From Actinoplanes philippinensis (GTDB lineage Bacteria; Actinomycetota; Actinomycetes; Mycobacteriales; Micromonosporaceae), in NCBI RefSeq assembly GCF_900113015.1, contig NZ_FONV01000014.1, positions 186,001 to 250,000 on the forward strand: 64,000 nucleotides of DNA, in the 5' to 3' direction. Below are positions 59,032 through 64,000 of this stretch, in pieces. The position numbers were made by a program, and so were the translations under genes. How positions within the stretch are numbered: the first letter of the stretch is position 1; every line of letters starts with the position of its first letter. The notes below the pieces were generated by a model, which saw nothing but the letters and a program-made list of their open reading frames with translations, was not told the origin of the DNA and did not search any database.

Positions 59032-60045
59032 ATGCGTGCTGCCGTATTCGCCGAGCCGGGTCCCGCTTCCGTCCTGCAGATCGTCGACCGTGAGTTGCCG
59101 CTGGCCGGTGCGGGGGAGGTGCGTGTCCGGATCGTGCTCTCCGCGGTGAACCCGACCGACACCGGCACCCGGGCGGGCCGAGGAGTGCCCGACGGGGTGG
59201 CGCCACCACGGGTCCCGAACCAGGACGGTGCCGGCGTGGTGGACGCTCTCGGCGTCGGCGTGACCGACCTGGAGCCCGGCGACCGGGTCTGGGTGTGGGA
59301 CGCCGGGTACGGCCGGGAGAACGGCACCGCCCAGGAGTATGTGGTGCTGCCCCGCCACCAGGTGGTGCGGATGAACGACGACGTCCCGTTCGAGATCGGC
59401 GCCGGCCTCGGCATCCCGGCGCTCACCGCGCACCGCTGCCTGACCGTCGCGGCGGACGGCCCGGCCCGGCTGGCGCCCGGCGCTCTCGACGGCTGGACCG
59501 TGCTGGTCGCCGGTGGCGCGGGCGCGGTCGGCAACGCGGCGATCCAGCTGGCCAAGTGGGCCGGCGCCACGGTGCTCACCACGGTCAGCTCGAAGGAGAA
59601 AGCGGAGCTGGCACTGGCCGCCGGCGCCGACACGGTGATCGACTACCGGGAGGAGGACGTGGTCGCCCGGGTGCGCGACGTCAGCCCAGGGGGCCCGCGC
59701 CTGATCGTCGAGGTGAACACCGGCAATCTCGACACCGACCTGGACGTGCTCGCGCCGGGCGGCAACATCGCGATCTACGTGGGCGGGAAGTTCAGCGTGC
59801 CCAGTTTCAAGGCGATGGTGAAAAATGCGAGCCTCGATTTCGTGCTGACCTACACGACCACGCCCGAGGAGAAGGCGAACGCGGTCGCCGCGGTCGCCGA
59901 GGCGGTCAACACCGGCGCCTTCCGGGTCGGCGAGGAGGCCGGGCTGCCGATCCTGCGCTTCCCGCTGGATCGGGTCGCCGAGGCGCACGAGGCCGTCGAG
60001 AACCACGCCGTCGGCAAGGTCGTCATCGAGGTCACACGCCCGTGA
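59032..60045 (+). CDS. NADPH:quinone reductase-like medium-chain oxidoreductase
   Basis: A 337-aa zinc-free MDR-family oxidoreductase. It has the N-terminal GroES-like domain (MRAAVFAEPGPASVLQIVDRELP, NQDGAGVV) and a Rossmann domain with VLVAGGAGAVGNAAIQLAKW near 155. The ATG at 59032 is the likely start. Its end overlaps the end of the convergent PseG-like gene by 14 bases. Physiological substrate is unknown. Confidence 0.92.
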   Translation: MRAAVFAEPGPASVLQIVDRELPLAGAGEVRVRIVLSAVNPTDTGTRAGRGVPDGVAPPRVPNQDGAGVVDALGVGVTDLEPGDRVWVWDAGYGRENGTAQEYVVLPRHQVVRMNDDVPFEIGAGLGIPALTAHRCLTVAADGPARLAPGALDGWTVLVAGGAGAVGNAAIQLAKWAGATVLTTVSSKEKAELALAAGADTVIDYREEDVVARVRDVSPGGPRLIVEVNTGNLDTDLDVLAPGGNIAIYVGGKFSVPSFKAMVKNASLDFVLTYTTTPEEKANAVAAVAEAVNTGAFRVGEEAGLPILRFPLDRVAEAHEAVENHAVGKVVIEVTRP

Positions 60046-61030
60046 GCAGGGCGTCCGCCACCCGTTCGACACCACGGCCGTCGACCGCGGCCCATCCCCG
60101 GACGGCGAGCGCGGTCCGGTCGCCCGGCTTCAGCAGCAGACGTCGCAGCGTGGTCACGGCGTCGTCGTCGAACGCGCCGAGACGACCGATGCCGGCCGCG
60201 TAACCACGGGCCAGCGTTCGCTCGTACCCCTGGATCTGATTGTCGACGACCTGGACCAGCGCGGCGGCCCGCCCGAGGCAGAGCAGCTCCCACGTCGAGG
60301 TGCCGCTGGCGCTGACCACCAGGTCGGCGCCGGCGAGCAGCTCGGGCAGCCGATCGGTCGGGTCGATGATCTCGAACCGCTGGCCCTCACCCGCCGGGAT
60401 CGCCAGCAACTCGGCGCGCAGGCTCGCGTCGGCGGCGACGACGGTCGCCTCGAAGGGCGCCGCGGTGTCCGCGAGCAGCCGCGCTACCTGCGGCGCGGCA
60501 CGGTAGGCGTCGGTTCCGCCGAAAAAGGCGACAATCTTGGGGGTACGGTCGGACGAGCTCACCGGCGCCGCAAGAGGCCGGAGCCGCCGCACCGCCGAAC
60601 GCAACAGCGCATAGTCGAGGCCCGCCAGCCGGACGTCGCCGACGTCGAGCACGGCGTCCAGGTTCTGGTCGACGTAGATGTCGGCGTCCTGGCCACGCGG
60701 GTCACCGTCCACGATGGCCAGCACCGTCGTCCCCGACGCGCGGACGGCCTTGCTGTGCGCGGGTGGCAGCGTGTAGGAGTCGATCACCAGCGCGTCCAGC
60801 CCGAGCCGCCGGATCGCCGACACGAGCCCCACCTCGTCGTACGGCGCCGGATGCCAGGCGAGGCCGCGCTGGGCGAGCTGGGACTCGGCCCAGGCCACGC
60901 CGCCGAGATCGCTGAGGAAGTGCACGTCCACACCCCGCGACGTCAGCTCCTCGGCCAGCGCCACACACCGAACCAGATGCCCCACACCGGTGAGCGCCCC
61001 GGCGTCACACCGGATCCCGATCGCGGTCAC
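60032..61030 (-). CDS. PseG-like nucleotide-sugar hydrolase (pseudaminic-acid type pathway)
   Basis: A 332-aa GT-B-fold protein. It has the PseG signature GALTGVGHLVRCVALAEEL with catalytic-position H17, DSYTLPPAHSKAV, FFGGTDAYRAAP, and the UDP-binding SASGTSTWELLCLGR. PseG removes UDP from UDP-2,4-diacetamido-trideoxy-altrose in pseudaminic acid synthesis; a related surface sugar may be the real product here. The GTG at 61030 gives the typical start. The SpsF-like gene follows upstream on the same strand. Confidence 0.85.
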   Translation of the reverse strand: MTAIGIRCDAGALTGVGHLVRCVALAEELTSRGVDVHFLSDLGGVAWAESQLAQRGLAWHPAPYDEVGLVSAIRRLGLDALVIDSYTLPPAHSKAVRASGTTVLAIVDGDPRGQDADIYVDQNLDAVLDVGDVRLAGLDYALLRSAVRRLRPLAAPVSSSDRTPKIVAFFGGTDAYRAAPQVARLLADTAAPFEATVVAADASLRAELLAIPAGEGQRFEIIDPTDRLPELLAGADLVVSASGTSTWELLCLGRAAALVQVVDNQIQGYERTLARGYAAGIGRLGAFDDDAVTTLRRLLLKPGDRTALAVRGWAAVDGRGVERVADALLTGV

Positions 61031-61053
61031 GCGGCGCCTGCCCGGGCATGCGC

Positions 61054-61177
61054 TGCCGGTGAGTGCCGCTCGGTGCGGTCGATCATGCTGTGCCTGCCTC
61101 GGCATGCTCTCCCGGCCCTCGCCTGCGGCGTTCGTGAGCGGGTGCCGGTGGCTGCCGCTCGGTGCAGTCGATCATGC
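61054..61177. repeat. 35-bp direct repeat, one copy at the end of the SpsF-like gene
   Basis: Copies at 61054-61088 and 61143-61177 match at 32 of 35 bases (TGCCGGTG, then TGCCGCTCGGTGC and GTCGATCATGC). The second copy holds the stop region of the cytidylyltransferase gene; the first, 89 bases away, is in the intergenic space. It looks like a partial tandem duplication. Confidence 0.7.
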
Positions 61178-61897
61178 CTGCTCCAGGTCCTTCTGCATGA
61201 TGTGCGCGTTCAGTTCGGCCAGCTCCGGCTGACCGCCCAGCCAGTCGGCGATCTCCCGGACCGCGACCGGCGCGTCGCCGAAGTGGTCGACGATCGCCTC
61301 GATCAGCTGCCAGTCGTCCTCGGTGTCGAGGGTGAGCCGCAGATACGACATGTCCGGCTGCACGGTCAGCCCGATCAGGTCGAAGTCGGCGGGGTGGGTG
61401 TAGACGTACGACGTCACGTGGGTGCGGTGGTGGTCGTACGCCAGCTTGTCGACCTCCTTGAGCACCGCCGCCCGGATCACCTCGACGTCCAGCCCGCGCG
61501 GCAGCGTCCGCATGATCGACGTGGTCAGGTAGTCGACGTCGGCCGCCGCGAACACCCGGTACGCCCGGGCGACCAGCCGCGGATCGAGCAGCGGGCAGTC
61601 GGCGGTGAACCGGAGCACGTCGTCGGCGGTCCGGGTCTCCAGCACCCCGAGGAACCGGGTGAGCACGTCGTCGACCGGCCCGCGGTAGCAGTCCACCCCG
61701 ATCGCCGCGCACTCGGCCTCGACCGCGTCGTCGTCCGGCAGGATCGTGGTGGCCACCACCAGGTCGTCGACGACGCCGCTGGCCCGGGCGGCGCGGACCA
61801 CCCGGTCGAGGACGGTCCGTCCGCCCAGGTGGCGCAGTACCTTGCCGGGCAGCCGGGTGGAGCCCATCCGGGCCTGAATGATGCCGAGGGTGCTCAT
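61172..61897 (-). CDS. SpsF-like cytidylyltransferase family protein
   Basis: A 241-aa nucleotidyltransferase with the signature IIQARMGSTRLPGKVL near residue 6, RFTADCPLLDP near 95, and RLTLDTEDDWQLI. It matches the SpsF/acylneuraminate cytidylyltransferase family, which activates sialic-acid-like and spore-coat sugars with CMP. The ATG at 61897 overlaps the stop of the upstream methyltransferase gene (ATGA). With the PseG-like gene it makes a nonulosonic-acid-type pathway plausible. Confidence 0.88.
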   Translation of the reverse strand: MSTLGIIQARMGSTRLPGKVLRHLGGRTVLDRVVRAARASGVVDDLVVATTILPDDDAVEAECAAIGVDCYRGPVDDVLTRFLGVLETRTADDVLRFTADCPLLDPRLVARAYRVFAAADVDYLTTSIMRTLPRGLDVEVIRAAVLKEVDKLAYDHHRTHVTSYVYTHPADFDLIGLTVQPDMSYLRLTLDTEDDWQLIEAIVDHFGDAPVAVREIADWLGGQPELAELNAHIMQKDLEQA

Positions 61898-63441
61898 GAT
61901 CGTCCTTTTCGGATGCGGTTGCGGGCGGCGCGGGCCAGGACGAGCCCGGCCTTGGCGGCGCGATAGCCGAGGTTGCCGCTGAACGCGGCGATCTGTGTCT
62001 TGGCGCGGCCCAGCTCGGCCTCACGCTTCTCCAGCTCGATCTCGAAGAACCGGCACCGCTCCTCGGCGTCGGCGAGCCGCTGCCGCAGCGCGTCGAGCTG
62101 CGCCTCCTGTTCGCGGCGCCCGGGCGGGCCGTCAGCGGCGGCGGTCTCCGGCACGGTGTCGAGTCCGGCGGCCCCGGCGAGGACGGCGATCAGCCGTGCC
62201 GGATCGGTGACGCCGGGCCACGGGTGGTGATATCCGCCGTCGAGGAGCGTGTGCGCGAACCTGGCCAGCGCGTCCGGCTGATCCGGCACGGCCGGGTCCA
62301 GCAGGGCGTACCGGTCGCCGTCCACCAGCACGTTGCCCGCCGCGGCCATCGGCAGCTCGGTCATCCAGCCGGTGAGCAGCCGCCGCAGCCTCGGCAGGTC
62401 ATGCCCGAGTGCGGCCGTCAGCAGCCGTTCCTCCAGCAGCCGCCCGCCCGGAAGCGGCTCGGTCTGCCGGTCCGTCATCGAGGGCCCCGGCTGGTGCTCA
62501 GTGTCGTCTCCCGGTGCGGGGGACAGCGCCGGCGACCAGCCGCGCACCACACGCCGCAGCCAGCCGTGGTCCGGTGTGCCGACCACCTCGGTCACCGCCC
62601 CGGAGGGGCCGGTGAACAGCGCGGGCGGGAGCGGCACCACGGCCGGGCCCGGGCGGGTGGCGCGCTGCGCCACGACCAGCCAGGCGGGAGCGAGTTCGGC
62701 GCCGACTCCACGGCGCACGGCCGAGGCGGCCAGCCGGCGCGGGTCGCTGAGCACGGACCGGCCCGCGTAGGCGGGGGAGACCGCCGCCGCGGCCAGGGCG
62801 GCCAGCGCGTCGAGCGGCCCGCGACCCAGCGTCTCCGGGGTGACCAGCAGGGTCGGTGAGACCGGCAGCGGCCAGGCGGTGGCCAGGGCGGCGACCGGCA
62901 GCCCCTCGGCGGCGAGCGCGGCGGCCAGCCGGTCCGGGCGTCCGGGCGTGCCGCCGTATTCGCCGAGCGGCCGCCACGCGTCCGCGGAACGGGCCGCGGT
63001 CGGCGTGCCCGGATCGACGAGACGGTGTACGCCCAGCTCATTCTCGACGGTGAGCAGCAGCGTGCCGCCGGGCCGCAGGCTACGGGCCAGGACGCGGACC
63101 GATTCGGCCCAGTCGAGCGGGGTGTCCTCCGGGGAGCAGAGGCGGCCGACGCCGTCGAGGGCGATCACCATGTCGTACCGGTCGGCGTCGGTGAGTTTGG
63201 AGAGGGTGCCGCAGAGCACCGTGACGTCCGGGATCGTGGCGGCGTCCGGTTGCGACCGGATCAGGCACGTCACGTCGCGGCGTTCGGCCAGCGCGCCGAT
63301 CAGGCCGGTGTCGTGCGGCCCGGCGACCAGCACCCGGATCCCGGTGGGCAGGCGGTCCAGCAGGTGCCGGAGCAGGACTCCACCCGCGGGCGGGTGCTCC
63401 TCGGCGTACTCCGGCATCTCGCCGCCGATCATCCGGATCAT
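61894..63441 (-). CDS. Class I SAM methyltransferase-like protein of the surface-glycan cluster
   Basis: A 515-aa protein. Residues 1-190 form a Rossmann-type methyltransferase-like domain (RVLVAGPHDTGLIGALAERR, YDMVIALDGVGRL, LARSLRPGGTLLLTVENELG). The middle part is Pro/Ala-rich. The C-terminal part has a coiled coil (LDALRQRLADAEERCRFFEIELEKREAEL) and a basic end. The family is not certain; the N-terminal signatures fit a SAM methyltransferase. The ATG at 63441 overlaps the next upstream gene (ATGA), so the cluster is a single coupled operon. Confidence 0.72.
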   Translation of the reverse strand: MIRMIGGEMPEYAEEHPPAGGVLLRHLLDRLPTGIRVLVAGPHDTGLIGALAERRDVTCLIRSQPDAATIPDVTVLCGTLSKLTDADRYDMVIALDGVGRLCSPEDTPLDWAESVRVLARSLRPGGTLLLTVENELGVHRLVDPGTPTAARSADAWRPLGEYGGTPGRPDRLAAALAAEGLPVAALATAWPLPVSPTLLVTPETLGRGPLDALAALAAAAVSPAYAGRSVLSDPRRLAASAVRRGVGAELAPAWLVVAQRATRPGPAVVPLPPALFTGPSGAVTEVVGTPDHGWLRRVVRGWSPALSPAPGDDTEHQPGPSMTDRQTEPLPGGRLLEERLLTAALGHDLPRLRRLLTGWMTELPMAAAGNVLVDGDRYALLDPAVPDQPDALARFAHTLLDGGYHHPWPGVTDPARLIAVLAGAAGLDTVPETAAADGPPGRREQEAQLDALRQRLADAEERCRFFEIELEKREAELGRAKTQIAAFSGNLGYRAAKAGLVLARAARNRIRKGRS

Positions 63442-64000
63442 GCGGCGGCCCAGCCCAGCGTCGCGCGCAGCTCGGCCGGCGAGGCGAGCCAGCCGTCACC
63501 CAGCTCGGCGAGCACGATCTCCCGGGCGGTCGCCGGATCGGGTGCGGCGCCGTGCAGTTCCGGCCACTCCCGGCGGATCCGCTCAGCCGTCGGGGTGTCC
63601 TCCCGATCCAGGTACATCGGGTCGCCGTACACCGCGGGCTCGCAACCGGCGGCAGTGCCGTAGAAGATCGCCGTGCTCAGCCGGTTGGAGGCCACCCGGC
63701 GATGCCGGCGCAGCTCAGCGAGCTGGCCACGGAGGAAGCCGGCGTCGGTGCGCATCCGCATGTACCCGCGGTAGCCGTGGCAGATGACACGTCCGGCCCG
63801 CTCGTAGACGGCCCGGATCCGCCGGTCCTCGTACTCGTTCCAGTACAGGCAGAAGGTGATCGGCCCGTCCTCGGTCGCGGTGATCTCGTCGATCAGCCGG
63901 TGGTGGTCGCCGCTGACCTTCTGCCCCTCCCAGCCGTGGAACGGATACCAGATGGTCCCCTCCCGGCGGCCCGCCGCGGTGTCGTCCGGTGTGGACCTCA
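63438..64000 (-). CDS. Surface-glycan biosynthesis protein, 5' end beyond window
   Basis: The frame is open to the window edge, so the N-terminus is missing. At least 187 residues are visible, with no in-frame stop: TIWYPFHGWEGQKV, ITFCLYWNEYEDRRIRAVYE, VICHGYRGYM, then VASNRLSTAIFYGTAAGCEP and VYGDPMYLDRED. The pattern of a short conserved SNRLSTAIFYG and VYGDP resembles capsule or lipopolysaccharide glycan enzymes, but I do not recognise the family. It is the first visible gene of the cluster on this strand and overlaps the methyltransferase-like gene by ATGA. Confidence 0.7.
   Translation of the reverse strand, partial: RSTPDDTAAGRREGTIWYPFHGWEGQKVSGDHHRLIDEITATEDGPITFCLYWNEYEDRRIRAVYERAGRVICHGYRGYMRMRTDAGFLRGQLAELRRHRRVASNRLSTAIFYGTAAGCEPAVYGDPMYLDREDTPTAERIRREWPELHGAAPDPATAREIVLAELGDGWLASPAELRATLGWAAA

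Overview
The window is about 70% GC, with GTG and TTG starts, many ATGA/GTGA stop-start overlaps and dense gene packing. The gene set (SepH, an actinobacterial XPB helicase beside a helicase-C domain protein, futalosine-pathway menaquinone genes, DUF3027, DUF2530, c-di-AMP riboswitches on secreted wall proteins) points to an actinomycete, most likely Micromonosporaceae and Actinoplanes-like. It is chromosomal. I saw no tRNA, rRNA, CRISPR array, transposase or phage gene.

Layout. 0-2 kb: end-joining repair locus, with the start of ku at the left edge facing away from separate LigD ligase and LigD polymerase genes. 2-4.7 kb: a self-contained trpB-trpA-gntR operon behind a promoter overlapped by a double palindrome. 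4.7-12.6 kb: secreted Ig-like protein, YcxB-like protein, XPB helicase, helicase-C protein, HAD phosphatase, cold-shock protein. 12.6-24.4 kb: mqnD and mqnB (menaquinone by the futalosine route), separated by about 7 kb holding a secreted M19-like hydrolase-MFS-GH1 operon, a TetR regulator and another MFS gene; then an MFS protein with a very long disordered tail, DUF3027 and DUF2530. 24.5-31 kb: purine permease, MarR-MFS pair, two truncated genes at what looks like a deletion scar, a 2'-5' RNA ligase-like gene that seems to start at CTG, and sepH. 31-37.8 kb: serC, citrate synthase, pdxH, MFS, aldose epimerase, nitroreductase. 36.7-39.6 kb: four intergenic repeat blocks. 40-47.3 kb: CDP-alcohol phosphotransferase, orphan sugar-type ABC ATPase, anti-sigma-like ATPase, and a beta-phosphoglucomutase plus GH65 phosphorylase pair. 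47.3-52.3 kb: two divergent paralogous secreted wall proteins, each behind its own c-di-AMP (ydaO) riboswitch, then a Wzm/Wzt-like polysaccharide exporter and a TetR gene. 52.4-58.9 kb: pnuC-nadR NAD salvage pair, lipoprotein, cysteine dioxygenase, neprosin-like protein, ECF sigma/anti-sigma pair, response regulator. 59-64 kb: quinone reductase, then a surface-sugar cluster (PseG-like, SpsF-like cytidylyltransferase, methyltransferase-like protein, glycan gene cut by the window edge).

The most notable items are the back-to-back c-di-AMP riboswitches, the private operator of the trpBA-gntR unit, the M19-MFS-GH1 operon, the scar that beheaded two divergent genes, the CTG-start gene, and the repeat-filled intergenic regions, one of which supplies a start codon.
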